From contig NZ_NIVQ01000008.1 in the NCBI RefSeq assembly GCF_002811245.1, positions 1 through 64,000 of the forward strand: a stretch of DNA of 64,000 nt, read 5' to 3'. This DNA is from Vibrio salilacus (GTDB lineage Bacteria > Pseudomonadota > Gammaproteobacteria > Enterobacterales > Vibrionaceae). Below the pieces are notes generated by a model, which saw nothing but the letters and a program-made list of their open reading frames with translations, made no database searches and was not told the DNA's origin. How positions within the stretch are numbered: the stretch's first letter is position 1; each line of letters begins with the position of its first letter. Position numbers and translations under genes: made by a program. Below are positions 55,232 through 64,000 of this stretch, one piece after another.

Positions 55232-57520
55232 ATGGGCTCTCTAAGAACAAAATGGGTCAGCGACCCAGCTTTTAAACTGTTTAAAAAAGTACTACCGCCA
55301 TTGTCTAGCACCGAAAAAGAGGCGATGGAAGCGGGTAGTGTGTGGTGGGATGGAGAGTTGTTCTCAGGAAAACCTGACTTTACCAAACTTCACCAATACC
55401 CAACCCCGTCACTGAGTGATGAAGAGCAGTCGTTCATCGATAACGAACTTGAGACTTTGCTCGATATGCTCGATGACCAAAAAATTGTTAAGAAAGATCG
55501 CGACTTACCGAAAGAGGTGTGGGACTTCTTGCGCAAAGAGCGTTTCTTCTCGCTAATTATTTCTAAACAATATGGTGGCCGTGAGTTTTCAGCACTAGCC
55601 AACTCAACCATCGTTTCACGCATTGCCACGCGCAGTATTAGTACCGCTGTTTCAGTCATGGTCCCGAACTCATTAGGTCCGGGTGAGTTGTTGTCTCATT
55701 ATGGTACGCAACAGCAAAAAGATTATTGGTTGCCTCGTCTAGCAGATGGCACAGATATTCCGTGTTTCGCTCTGACTGGGCCGGAAGCTGGTTCAGATGC
55801 CGGTGGTATTCCTGATGAAGGGATTGTTTGTTACGGCAAACATGACGGAAAAGAAGTGCTAGGCGTACGTCTGAATTGGAACAAACGCTACATTACCCTC
55901 GCGCCGGTTGCGACCGTGCTAGGCCTGGCATTTAAGATGTATGACCCAGAAGGGCTAATGGGTGATAAAAAAGATATCGGCATTACCTGTGCTCTGATCC
56001 CCGCGGATCACAAAGGCGTTGAGATTGGTGAACGCCATGATCCATTAGGTCTTGCGTTTATGAACGGCCCGACTCGTGGCCAAGATGTGTTTATCCCGAT
56101 GGAATGGCTGATTGGCGGCCAAGATTACGCCGGCAAAGGTTGGCGCATGCTGGTGGAGTGTCTATCAGCGGGGCGCGGTATTTCACTGCCTGCACTCGGC
56201 TCGGCGATGGGTCATCTCACAGCACGCACAACGGGGGCCTACGCTTATGTTCGTAAGCAGTTCGGTATGTCGATTGGTAAATTTGAAGGGGTTGCCGAAG
56301 CGCTTGGCCGCATTGGTGGGTTAACGTACCTACTCGAAGCAACACGTACGCTGACGACGACCTCGCTCGATTTGAAAGAAAAACCAGGCATAGTGACAGC
56401 AATTGCTAAGTACCACATGACTGAAATGGCGCGAACCATTCTCAATGACTCAATGGATATTCATTCAGGACGTGCGATTCAAGATGGGCCAATGAATTAC
56501 CTAGCTGCGCCTTATTTAGGTATTCCGGTTGCCATTACGGTTGAAGGTGCCAACATTTTAACCCGTAACTTGATGATTTTTGGTCAAGGCGCAACACGTT
56601 GTCACCCTTATGTCTTAAAAGAGATGGAAGCGGCGGCCAATCCAGATGAAAAACAAGGAGCGAAAGAGTTCGATGAACTGCTCTTTAAGCACATCAAACA
56701 TGCGATGGGCAATACGTTTGGCGCGTTTGGTGCAGCGCTAACTGGCTCGCGTTTTATTAAAGCGGAGATGAGCGGTCCTACTCAACATTACTATAAAGAG
56801 ATGACCCGACTAAGCCGTTCTTTGGCGGTTAGCGCTGATATCGCAATGGCAACGCTCGGTGGCGATCTTAAACGTAAAGAGATGATCTCGGCACGCTTAG
56901 GTGATGTGTTGGCTTACTTATACATGTCATCTGCAGCGCTTAAGAAATACGAAGATGAAGGGCGTCAGCAACAAGACTTAGATTACGTTCATTACGCGGT
57001 TCAATACTGCTTATATAATGCGGCGCAATCACTAGAGCAGGCGTTTAACAATTACCCACAAAAAGCGGTAGGTCGCTTGTTGAAGGTGTTGATCTTCCCT
57101 CTTGGTAATCGTTACACCAAACCGAGTGATGATCTAACGGTCAAACTGGCGGATAGCTTAATGACGCCAGGTGCGCATCGTGATCGCTTAACTCATCTCT
57201 GTTATGTCGGTAAAGGTGATGATGACAGTGTTGGCCTGATGGAAAACGCTTTCCTTGCGATGTATAGCGTTAAGACCCTAGAGCGAAAACTAATACGCGC
57301 AGCAAAAGAGGGTAAAATCGCTCGTAAAGGTCTACTTGCAGACCGATTAGCCCAAGCACTTGAGGCGGATGTATTGACTCAAGAAGAAGTCGACACAATT
57401 GTTGCGGCAGACCAATTGCGCTACAAAGCCATTCAAGTTGACCACTTTAGTCATGACTTCAGTGAAGTTCTTACTCATGATAAAAAAAAGCGTAAAGCTA
57501 AGTTGAACAGCGCCGCGTAA
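55232..57520 (+). CDS. fadE: FadE, acyl-CoA dehydrogenase
   Basis: First step of fatty-acid beta-oxidation: FAD-dependent oxidation of acyl-CoA to enoyl-CoA. 762 residues; the E. coli protein is about 814 because it has an extra N-terminal membrane segment. Motifs: FALTGPEAGSDAGGIPDEG (about 178-196, FAD/substrate), GRGISLPALGSAMGH, YVRKQFGMSIGKFEGV, and DGPMNYLAAPYLGIPVAITVEG-like region for the catalytic side, plus the long C-terminal FadE-only domain (about 490-762). An AAAAGGATC site precedes the ATG. Regulation by the adjacent PsrA is inferred. Confidence 0.93.
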   Translation: MGSLRTKWVSDPAFKLFKKVLPPLSSTEKEAMEAGSVWWDGELFSGKPDFTKLHQYPTPSLSDEEQSFIDNELETLLDMLDDQKIVKKDRDLPKEVWDFLRKERFFSLIISKQYGGREFSALANSTIVSRIATRSISTAVSVMVPNSLGPGELLSHYGTQQQKDYWLPRLADGTDIPCFALTGPEAGSDAGGIPDEGIVCYGKHDGKEVLGVRLNWNKRYITLAPVATVLGLAFKMYDPEGLMGDKKDIGITCALIPADHKGVEIGERHDPLGLAFMNGPTRGQDVFIPMEWLIGGQDYAGKGWRMLVECLSAGRGISLPALGSAMGHLTARTTGAYAYVRKQFGMSIGKFEGVAEALGRIGGLTYLLEATRTLTTTSLDLKEKPGIVTAIAKYHMTEMARTILNDSMDIHSGRAIQDGPMNYLAAPYLGIPVAITVEGANILTRNLMIFGQGATRCHPYVLKEMEAAANPDEKQGAKEFDELLFKHIKHAMGNTFGAFGAALTGSRFIKAEMSGPTQHYYKEMTRLSRSLAVSADIAMATLGGDLKRKEMISARLGDVLAYLYMSSAALKKYEDEGRQQQDLDYVHYAVQYCLYNAAQSLEQAFNNYPQKAVGRLLKVLIFPLGNRYTKPSDDLTVKLADSLMTPGAHRDRLTHLCYVGKGDDDSVGLMENAFLAMYSVKTLERKLIRAAKEGKIARKGLLADRLAQALEADVLTQEEVDTIVAADQLRYKAIQVDHFSHDFSEVLTHDKKKRKAKLNSAA

Positions 57521-57545
57521 GCTGCAAAACGTGTTGAACAGTTCA

Positions 57546-57570
57546 AGGCACCGACTCAGGTGCCTTTATT
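57546..57570 (+). terminator. Rho-independent terminator after fadE
   Basis: AGGCACC, loop GACTCA, GGTGCCTTT, then ATTTTTT. Confidence 0.85.
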
Positions 57571-57701
57571 TTTTGCGCAAACTCAAGCTATCGAGTGAAA
57601 GTGCTCCAACCACTTGCATTTTAGCGCTGTTTTGACAGAAATTAGATGCGATCCACTGGCGAACCTTTTATCCTAGCGGGGTTTTTTAAAGGAAGTTGAA
57701 T

Positions 57702-58904
57702 ATGATCATCAAACCTAGAATTCGTGGATTTATCTGTACCACAACGCATCCAGTGGGTTGTGAAGCTAACGTAAAAGAACAAATCGCTTACACTAAAGCG
57801 CACGGTCCAATCAAGAATGCACCAAAACGTGTGCTAGTGGTTGGCGCATCAAGTGGTTACGGTCTATCTTCTCGTATCGCGGCTGCATTTGGCGGTGGTG
57901 CTTCAACTATCGGTGTTTTCTTTGAAAAAGAAGGCACAGAGAAAAAGCCCGGCACGGCAGGCTTTTACAATTCAGTGGCATTTGAAAAACTGGCTCGTGA
58001 AGAAGGCTTGTATGCAAAAAGCTTAAATGGCGATGCGTTTTCAAATGAAGCCAAGCAAAAGACCATTGATCTGATCAAACAAGATCTTGGCCAGATTGAT
58101 ATGGTGGTTTACTCGCTGGCATCTCCAGTACGTAAAATGCCAGAAACAGGCGAGCTAGTGCGTTCTGCGCTAAAACCGATTGGTGAAACTTACACATCGA
58201 CAGCGGTTGATACCAATAAAGATGTCATTATTGAAGCAAGTGTTGAACCTGCAACAGAAGAAGAGATCAAAGATACCATCACCGTCATGGGCGGCGAAGA
58301 TTGGGAACTGTGGATCAACACACTCTCTGCAGCGGGTGTTCTTGCAGACGGTTGTAAAACCGTGGCGTACAGCTACATCGGTACTGAGTTGACGTGGCCA
58401 ATCTACTGGGACGGCGCACTGGGTCGTGCCAAAATGGACTTGGACCGCGCCGCATCAGCGCTAAACGAGCAGTTAGCCGCTAAAGGTGGCAGCGCAAATG
58501 TTGCCGTACTGAAGTCGGTTGTGACTCAAGCAAGCTCTGCGATTCCTGTTATGCCACTTTACATTGCGATGGTCTTCAAGAAGATGCGCGAAGAAGGGGT
58601 ACACGAAGGGTGTATGGAGCAGATCTTCCGTATGTTCAGTCAGCGTCTATATAAAGAAGATGGCAGTGTACCTGAGGTGGATGATCACAATCGCCTGCGC
58701 CTTGATGATTGGGAACTGCGTGATGATATTCAGCAATATTGTCGTGAACTATGGCCACAAATCACGACGGAAAACTTAAAAGAACTCACCGACTACGTTG
58801 AGTACAAAGAAGAATTCCTGAAGTTATTTGGTTTTGGTGTTGAAGGCGTCGATTACGATGCTGATATTAATCCTGCAATTGAACACGACTTTATTACCAT
58901 CTAA
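57702..58904 (+). CDS. fabV: FabV, NADH-dependent enoyl-ACP reductase
   Basis: Triclosan-resistant enoyl-ACP reductase of the type found in V. cholerae, finishing each cycle of fatty-acid elongation. ATG 57702 follows AAAGGAAG and gives 400 residues; the open frame from TTG 57696 adds two. Catalytic Tyr235 and Lys244 are separated by eight residues ([10 protein letters not shown]), the hallmark distinguishing FabV from FabI. The NADH loop is [20 protein letters not shown]. It has its own terminator and lies just after fadE, so synthesis and degradation genes are neighbours. Confidence 0.95.
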   Translation: MIIKPRIRGFICTTTHPVGCEANVKEQIAYTKAHGPIKNAPKRVLVVGASSGYGLSSRIAAAFGGGASTIGVFFEKEGTEKKPGTAGFYNSVAFEKLAREEGLYAKSLNGDAFSNEAKQKTIDLIKQDLGQIDMVVYSLASPVRKMPETGELVRSALKPIGETYTSTAVDTNKDVIIEASVEPATEEEIKDTITVMGGEDWELWINTLSAAGVLADGCKTVAYSYIGTELTWPIYWDGALGRAKMDLDRAASALNEQLAAKGGSANVAVLKSVVTQASSAIPVMPLYIAMVFKKMREEGVHEGCMEQIFRMFSQRLYKEDGSVPEVDDHNRLRLDDWELRDDIQQYCRELWPQITTENLKELTDYVEYKEEFLKLFGFGVEGVDYDADINPAIEHDFITI

Positions 58905-58920
58905 TTGATGACGAAGTCTA

Positions 58921-58950
58921 AAAATCCGGTGCACTGACACCGGATTTTTT
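58921..58950. terminator. Bidirectional terminator between fabV and xthA
   Basis: AAAATCCGGTG, loop CACTGA, CACCGGATTTTTT. The stem is a perfect 11 bp with A and T runs on both sides, serving both convergent genes. Confidence 0.88.
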
Positions 58951-58979
58951 ATGTATAACAATGACAATCGATCGTTGTC

Positions 58980-59021
58980 GTTTAGTTAAACGTTGACCAT
59001 GTTTAGTTAAACGTTGACCAT
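58980..59021. repeat. Perfect 21-bp tandem duplication at the 3' end of xthA
   Basis: The 21-base unit starting GTTTAGTTAAACG occurs at 58980-59000 and 59001-59021. The inner copy contains the xthA stop and last codons; the outer copy repeats that gene end. Confidence 0.95.
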
Positions 59022-59809
59022 ATAGGGGCGTGATCTGACGGTTTTTCAATCCCGCGTAACTCATAGTCAATATCCGATTCAATGCATTTTTCTGCCAGTG
59101 ATGGTGTTGCCAGCACGACATCGATACGCAGGCCGCGATTGTCATCAAAGCCACGTGAACGATAATCAAACCACGAATAGCGCTCACTTGCTTCGGGGTG
59201 AATGTGGCGGAAGGTATCGACCAACCCCCAATCTAGTAGCGTTTTTAGCCATTGACGTTCTTCTGGTTGGAATGAACATTTGCCTGTTTTGAGCCAACGC
59301 TTGCGGTTTGGTTCGCCAATACCAATATCGCGGTCGAGTGGGCTAATGTTGATGTCTCCCATCACGATCAGTTGCTCGTCGTTGCTGTGGTACTCGTTCA
59401 GGTAAGCCATCAAATCTTTATAGAATTGGCGCTTATAAGGATATTTTGTCTCGTGATTGATGTTATCACCTTGTGGAAAATACCCGTTTAAAACCGTGAC
59501 TTTTTCACCCTTCTCATTTTGCAACGTCACCATAATCATACGCTTCTGATGCTCATCGTTATCGCTCGGGAAGCCTTTTTGAACAGAGATAGGCTCTTGT
59601 TTACACAGCATAGCAACGCCGTAATGCGCTTTTTGACCATGAAAGTAAACCTTGTAACCCATCGCTTCGACAGCGTCGAGAGGAAAGGCTTCATCATGAA
59701 CTTTGATTTCTTGTAAACCAATCACATCAGGCTGGTGCTTATCGATAATAGCTTGAAGTTGGTGAAGGCGAGCACGTAGGCCATTAATATTGAAAGAGAT
59801 GACTTTCAT
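59003..59809 (-). CDS. xthA: XthA, exonuclease III / AP endonuclease
   Basis: 268-residue enzyme of base-excision repair, the same length as E. coli ExoIII. Motifs: [14 protein letters not shown], metal-binding Glu in [27 protein letters not shown] (catalytic Asp and Asn), and the C-terminal SDHAPI with the catalytic His. AAGGAA precedes the ATG. It is the last gene of the minus-strand run dinG-tauE-priC-ybaM-xthA, 15 bases after ybaM. Its stop codon is inside a 21-bp tandem duplication. Confidence 0.95.
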   Translation of the reverse strand: MKVISFNINGLRARLHQLQAIIDKHQPDVIGLQEIKVHDEAFPLDAVEAMGYKVYFHGQKAHYGVAMLCKQEPISVQKGFPSDNDEHQKRMIMVTLQNEKGEKVTVLNGYFPQGDNINHETKYPYKRQFYKDLMAYLNEYHSNDEQLIVMGDINISPLDRDIGIGEPNRKRWLKTGKCSFQPEERQWLKTLLDWGLVDTFRHIHPEASERYSWFDYRSRGFDDNRGLRIDVVLATPSLAEKCIESDIDYELRGIEKPSDHAPIWSTFN

Positions 59810-59824
59810 ATAGATTCCTTTTTA

Positions 59825-59998
59825 TTAAGATTTATTTGTTTGCTGTATCAGTTTCTCTTCCAGATCCGCGCTGACAATTTTTATTGCGGCCAACGCGACC
59901 TGCGGGTCAACGTCATTACTTTCTAGTAAGTAGATAAGATCAACCGCGAGCTTTATTTCCGTCGGGGCATTTTCTAAGCCAGTATTATTTGTCGTCAT
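59825..59998 (-). CDS. ybaM: YbaM-like DUF2496 small protein
   Basis: 57 residues: TGLENAPTEIKLAVDLIYLL then ESNDVDPQVALAAIKIVSAD and a charged tail. The LENAP..IKLAVDLI.LLE pattern is the same as E. coli YbaM, which also follows priC. Function unknown. The ATG overlaps the priC stop (ATGA), so it is translated with priC. It is short and easily missed. Confidence 0.88.
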   Translation of the reverse strand: MTTNNTGLENAPTEIKLAVDLIYLLESNDVDPQVALAAIKIVSADLEEKLIQQTNKS

Positions 59999-60546
59999 GG
60001 CTGATTCCTTTCTCGATAAGTGATCTGCTTTTCAATCTTTAATTTGGATTCTTGGCAACGTTTGAGTCTTTGCTCGGTGGCAAGTAACGATTGCTGCGCT
60101 TCTTGTTGCTGGAAGGGAGGCGCGTACTGCATCGCCAGTTCTTTATCCCTGACCATTTCTAATAGTCGACGTTCCCATTCTTGATGCTGGGACAGTTGTT
60201 GATACAGTTCATTGATCGGCTTTAGAAAATAGCTTTTGTGTTTGGGCTCGTGCTTACGAATGTTTGTTGTCGCAAGCTCGCGCTGGATGGCAGACACTTG
60301 AGCAAGTAACCGTTCCGTCAAATATTCAGCGCGCATAGGTGTCAGTTTTTTTGCGTCTTCTTCACGCACAATACTGCTTAAGGTGGCTTGTGTTTCTTTA
60401 ACACAGGGAACCAATAGTTTGGCTTTCGAATGAAACAATCGTTCATCAAACAGCGGAAGATGGTGTTCACCGCGCTGACGATCAAGGGCAGCAGCGTCAA
60501 TAGCGAGTCGTTCTAATGTCGTTTGTAGTTGACGAATATTACTCAT
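59995..60546 (-). CDS. priC: PriC, primosomal replication restart protein
   Basis: 183 residues of mainly helical sequence from ATG 60546 (MSNIRQLQTTLERLAIDAAA); the open frame extends 11 codons upstream into the tauE end without support. Family features are LFDERLFHSKAKLL near residues 35-50 and the Arg/Gln-rich helices, including YLTERLLAQVSAIQRELAT. PriC reloads DnaB at stalled forks independently of PriA. It lies 14 bases after tauE and overlaps ybaM. Confidence 0.85.
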   Translation of the reverse strand: MSNIRQLQTTLERLAIDAAALDRQRGEHHLPLFDERLFHSKAKLLVPCVKETQATLSSIVREEDAKKLTPMRAEYLTERLLAQVSAIQRELATTNIRKHEPKHKSYFLKPINELYQQLSQHQEWERRLLEMVRDKELAMQYAPPFQQQEAQQSLLATEQRLKRCQESKLKIEKQITYRERNQP

Positions 60547-60560
60547 TGCAGAGACTCTCT

Positions 60561-61340
60561 TTACAGTGAAACAAACCAAGCTTCATAGGCAAGCTTGACG
60601 GCAAGAATACTCACAACAGTAACAAAAACCGGTCGAATAAATGTCGCGCCGAATCGTATTGCTGAATGAGCACCGACAAAGGCGCCGGCCATTAAACACA
60701 CACCCATGGTTAAACCAAGTACCCAGTCGATATGGCCGAGTAGCGCAAAGGTCACTAGCGATGTGAAATTGCTGGTAAAATTCATTGCTTTTGCTAAGCC
60801 TGATGCGAGCAAAATATTGAGCCGATAAAGCGCCATAGAACTGACCGTCCAGAATGCACCAGTGCCAGGCCCAGCCACGCCATCATAAAATCCCAGCGAC
60901 AAACCTTGGATATATTGCTTCTTATTGAGGGTCGGACACGGTTGAGGGGTGGCGTTATCGGTCGTATTTGGCGTTTTGTGCCAAATAGTATAAATAGCGG
61001 CCGCCAAGATAACCAATGGCAATATTTTTTCAAGCCATTCCGTTGCCATTAAATCGACCGCTAGGGTACCTAAAATCGCGCCAGTCAAGGTGGAAGCAAA
61101 GGCGCGCTTCCAGCATCGTGGTTTAAACAGTCGTTTTCGGTAATAAGTGAGAGCGGCCGTTGATGAGGCAAAAGTAGCCGCAAGTTTATTGGTGCCAAGG
61201 GCAATGTGCGGTGGCAAACCTAACGATAGCAGTGCTGGGACAGTGAGCATGCCTCCTCCGCCAGCAACCGCATCGATAAAGCCTGCAGCAAACGCCACCA
61301 GTGCCAATACCGCCAGTACGCTTGGCTCAAATAATTCCAT
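60561..61340 (-). CDS. TSUP-family (TauE/SafE, YfcA-like) membrane transporter
   Basis: 259 residues with about eight membrane helices. The two TauE half-repeats are marked by GFIDAVAGGGGMLTVPALLS (about 20-39) and GFYDGVAGPGTGAFWTVSSM (about 150-169). Members export sulfite, sulfoacetate or related organic anions; the substrate is not predictable here. It is the second gene in the minus-strand group, 31 bases after dinG and just before priC. Confidence 0.88.
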   Translation of the reverse strand: MELFEPSVLAVLALVAFAAGFIDAVAGGGGMLTVPALLSLGLPPHIALGTNKLAATFASSTAALTYYRKRLFKPRCWKRAFASTLTGAILGTLAVDLMATEWLEKILPLVILAAAIYTIWHKTPNTTDNATPQPCPTLNKKQYIQGLSLGFYDGVAGPGTGAFWTVSSMALYRLNILLASGLAKAMNFTSNFTSLVTFALLGHIDWVLGLTMGVCLMAGAFVGAHSAIRFGATFIRPVFVTVVSILAVKLAYEAWFVSL

Positions 61341-61371
61341 ATTTCATTCTTCTACTTATGTCTTCGGAGTG

Positions 61372-63444
61372 TTATTCAATCACGCGTTTAAAAGGTGGCA
61401 GAGAGTCAAGTAAAGCGCTGCCATAACGTTTGGTCACTAAGCGACGGTCGAGAATAATGACTTTACCAGAATCCCGTTCCTTACGCAGCAAGCGACCTAC
61501 CGACTGGATTAACTTTTTGCTCGCTTCCGGTACGCTGATTTGCATAAACGGGTTACCACCGCGACTTTCGATATACTCTGCATGAGCTTGTTCTACAGGG
61601 GAGGTCGGAACCGCGAAAGGGATCTTAGTAATGATTAAGTTTTCGAGCAGCTCTCCCGGCAGATCTAACCCCTCTGAAAAACTCCCAGTACCGAAAAGTA
61701 CGCTAGTCTTTTGACATTGAACCAAGGTTTTATGTTTTTTTAGTATTTCTGAGCGAGATTGTTGTCCCTGTACTTGAAGTGTCCAACCTTTTGTTTGCAT
61801 AAGATTCGACAAGGCTTGCGCGACTTGATTCATCTGCCAATAGGAAGCGAATAAGACTAAGTTGGCTTTCTTATCTTCGATTAGATCAGGCAACGCCTCA
61901 ATAAGATAATCAGTGAACTGGGGCATTTGGGGTTCACACTTAGTTTTGGGCAGGTGTAACTCTGCTTGAGCGGCATAATCGAACGGTGAGGCAAGGGCTA
62001 AGAAGCGCACACCGTCATCCGCTTTTTCACTGATACCAGCTTGGCGACAGAAAAAGCGAAATGAGTTTAAGGCGCGTAAAGTTGCAGAGGTAAGGACAGC
62101 GCCAACACAGCGGCTCCACAGTTGTTGATCGAGTTGCCAACCGACTTCTAATGGCGAAACGTTGACGGTGCAATCCCCCTCTCGTTCAGAGCTAACTTCC
62201 AACCAACGTGCCAGTGGGGCACCTTTTTCGCGCATGGGCTCTGCCATTAATCGCCAAACCTGCGCAAGGTTATCCATACGCTGAATATAAAATCCCAACT
62301 CGGCGAGCGCCGGTTCTGCAAGTCGGTTCGATAATTCGCCATCTTTTACTCGCTCGGCAATAAGATCAGCCACTTTCGCCACCGCTTGAGCGCCTTTACT
62401 GGTTAACTTTTTGAGATCTTTTGCCTCTTCGTCAAGCCAACTCGGCAGTTCGCCATTTTCAAATCGATAGATATTGTCGTTGAAATGAGTGGGATCAAAG
62501 CGTGTGGCGAGTTGAGATAACGAAGGAATCAGTTGCTGCACCGAATCTTGTAATTCATTGCGAAATCTCGCGACGCGTTTTTCCTCGGCCATATTGGCAA
62601 ATTTACTCACCGACTGGTTGAGTCGTTCAAGCCAACTGGCCGCACCTTTGAGGCTAGCAGAGGCTGACGAGTGGTCGCGCGCAACATGTGGAAGATGATG
62701 TGCTTCGTCAAATATATAGAAGGTGTTTTCTGGTTCAGGCAAAATCACGCCCCCACCTAAATCGGCATCGGCCATCACCAAACTGTGATTCGCAATAATC
62801 ACGTCAGCTTTATCGATTTCGCTGCGCGCTTTTTGGAACGGACAATCACGGTGCGCAGGTAGGCTGTTATTGCAGCTATGTTTGTCGCTCACAATCATCT
62901 GCCAAATTTCATCTTTTATCGGTTTTGGCCAAGCGTCGCGGTCACCATCCCACTTGCCCTGTGCAAGCGATTTGTACAGGGTTTCGAGCTGTTCGATATC
63001 CTTCTTTTTCGGTTTGCTTTCAAACATAGCGAGCTGACCACCGTCAACGCCACTGGCTGACGCCAGCTTCTCAGCGCAGCAATAACGCTGGCGACCTTTG
63101 GCAAGCAAAAAAGAGAACTCAAAGTCAGTCAACCGTCTATATAGAGGTAAATCTTTATTGATCAACTGCTCTTGCAAAGCGACCGTCGCGGTTGAAATGA
63201 CGACTTTACGTTTGCTGAGCACGGCAACAGGAATCGTTGCCATTAAGTAAGAGATAGACTTACCAATTCCGGTGCCGGCTTCGGCAACGATCATACGGGT
63301 TGATTTGTGATACTCCCCGCATAATGTTTTGGCTATCTCTGCAACAAGGTAATTCTGAGCTCGACGAGGTACAAAGTTATCGAGCTGAAATTGAAGGTTT
63401 TGATAACTAGCACGAATGGCTTGCTGGGCTTTACTGGTAATCAT
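61372..63444 (-). CDS. dinG: DinG, iron-sulfur SF2 DNA helicase
   Basis: 690-residue XPD-like helicase (E. coli 716) that unwinds R-loops and D-loops. Motifs: Walker A AEAGTGIGKS (about 54-63), iron-sulfur cysteines in RYCCAEKLAS, DKHSCNNSLPAHRDC (about 119-203), Walker B FDEAHHLP, and the C-terminal SVGRLLRKERDSGK. No obvious LexA box is seen upstream, unlike E. coli dinG. It is divergent from an OmpT-like porin start, as I recall in V. cholerae. Confidence 0.93.
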   Translation of the reverse strand: MITSKAQQAIRASYQNLQFQLDNFVPRRAQNYLVAEIAKTLCGEYHKSTRMIVAEAGTGIGKSISYLMATIPVAVLSKRKVVISTATVALQEQLINKDLPLYRRLTDFEFSFLLAKGRQRYCCAEKLASASGVDGGQLAMFESKPKKKDIEQLETLYKSLAQGKWDGDRDAWPKPIKDEIWQMIVSDKHSCNNSLPAHRDCPFQKARSEIDKADVIIANHSLVMADADLGGGVILPEPENTFYIFDEAHHLPHVARDHSSASASLKGAASWLERLNQSVSKFANMAEEKRVARFRNELQDSVQQLIPSLSQLATRFDPTHFNDNIYRFENGELPSWLDEEAKDLKKLTSKGAQAVAKVADLIAERVKDGELSNRLAEPALAELGFYIQRMDNLAQVWRLMAEPMREKGAPLARWLEVSSEREGDCTVNVSPLEVGWQLDQQLWSRCVGAVLTSATLRALNSFRFFCRQAGISEKADDGVRFLALASPFDYAAQAELHLPKTKCEPQMPQFTDYLIEALPDLIEDKKANLVLFASYWQMNQVAQALSNLMQTKGWTLQVQGQQSRSEILKKHKTLVQCQKTSVLFGTGSFSEGLDLPGELLENLIITKIPFAVPTSPVEQAHAEYIESRGGNPFMQISVPEASKKLIQSVGRLLRKERDSGKVIILDRRLVTKRYGSALLDSLPPFKRVIE

Positions 63445-63811
63445 ACGGTGACCTAAATAACGAGTGCGGCATCATAGCACAGTTTGCTAAACACTACTTA
63501 GTTCACGAAATAGAATCCTTTATTGCCAAAGGTAGATCTTGTTCACAAAAAAACTGAACCTTCAGACACTTACAATTAATTCTAAATCTAAAAAATATAT
63601 CACGCCACTGACGCCGCTTTACCGTTCAAATATATTGAATTTATAGGTTTAAACATCATTTTTTGGTGGTTTGTTCTATTTTTGAGTTGCACCGCATTTG
63701 GTTGAATAAGGTGTAGACTGGTATGAAGTTGGTCGTATTTTGTACATGTAATGATGTAAGTGTCTGTTTTTAATTGTTTTTACTTTTTTTTATGTTGTGA
63801 TTTTAGAATAT

Positions 63812-63840
63812 TTGACACGCAGGATAATCTTTTGCAATCT
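63812..63840 (+). promoter_or_regulatory. Candidate porin promoter
   Basis: TTGACA (63812-63817), 17-base spacer, CAATCT (63835-63840), which would give a leader of about 108 bases. The leader has a small hairpin (CTTACT ... AGTAAG). The remaining 63445-63811 stretch is A/T-rich and holds no gene. Confidence 0.45.
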
Positions 63841-63954
63841 AGACACCGAATTTAGTGGCGATGACATCTTACTCACAAGAAGTAAGAGTTATCATCAAAA
63901 ACAAAGGGAACCGGATAAGGATTTCCCAATCTATAGAAAAGGCAGTGGATTATT

Positions 63955-64000
63955 ATGAAAAAGACTCTATTAGCAATCGCAGTTCCAGCTATCATGGCTG
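63955..64000 (+). CDS. ompT: OmpT-like outer-membrane porin, first 15 codons (partial)
   Basis: The frame starts MKKTLLAIAVPAIMA, a typical porin signal peptide, and runs off the window edge. A G-rich site (AGGCAGTGG) precedes the ATG. Calling it an OmpT-like porin depends on the neighbouring divergent dinG, as in V. cholerae; from 15 residues alone only a secreted or outer-membrane protein can be claimed. Confidence 0.55.
   Translation, partial: MKKTLLAIAVPAIMA

Noticed and set aside
1..64000. CRISPR array
   Set aside because: No regularly spaced repeats; only two-copy tandem and long-distance direct repeats were seen.

Overview
The window looks like chromosome 1 of a marine Vibrio. Evidence is the torECA operon, the ruvCAB / cydABX / tol-pal / nadA block ending in a CqsR-type quorum-sensing kinase, a vctPDGC catechol-siderophore transporter, a BsrV-type periplasmic racemase, FabV, PsrA, and a dinG gene beside a divergent porin start (an ompT-dinG arrangement I recall from V. 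cholerae). Species was not determined. All identifications come from reading motifs and recalled family sequences; no database search was run.

Layout. 1-532: end of an ISAs1-type insertion sequence. 595-4720: anaerobic TMAO respiration (torE-torC-torA) behind TorR-like boxes. 5127-7440: Holliday-junction processing (ruvC, then ruvAB behind a LexA box). 7622-11064: cytochrome bd oxidase (cydA-cydB-cydX-ybgE) preceded by two perfect FNR-type boxes. 11236-16586: Tol-Pal envelope operon (ybgC-tolQRAB-pal-cpoB). 16717-21866: nadA, a small membrane ORF, a YecA/UPF0149 gene, the cqsR-like kinase and alaE.

22012-31632: tRNA-Ser(GGA) followed by a 9.5-kb accessory island. A 57-bp segment, the tRNA terminator region, is repeated at its far end (one mismatch). 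The cargo looks like defence: a tightly coupled pair of SF1 helicase genes (UPF1-like plus UvrD-like), a methyltransferase-HNH fusion, and a Septu-like ATPase/HNH pair (ptuA-ptuB). Between them lie a decayed IS5-type transposase, a short deleted RAYT element and gene fragments. No integrase is visible. Just outside (31741-33420) is a probable orphan T6SS membrane-toxin/immunity pair and two gene remnants. The two-helicase module is the best candidate here for an undescribed system.

33626-48258: beta-CASP metallo-hydrolase, Fur/FNR-boxed vctPDGC, a P2-type cation ATPase, chemoreceptor plus bsrV racemase, a Cache chemoreceptor and a LysR regulator. 48376-52343: DabB-DabA inorganic-carbon uptake. 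52451-54080: three small metabolic/unknown genes on the minus strand. 54193-58904: a possible small RNA, then fatty-acid metabolism (psrA-fadE, fabV). 58980-63444: minus-strand cluster dinG-tauE-priC-ybaM-xthA. 63955-end: start of an OmpT-like porin.

A recurring oddity is three perfect 21-22 bp tandem duplications lying at or just after stop codons (ruvC, bsrV, xthA); these could be real slippage products or assembly joins.
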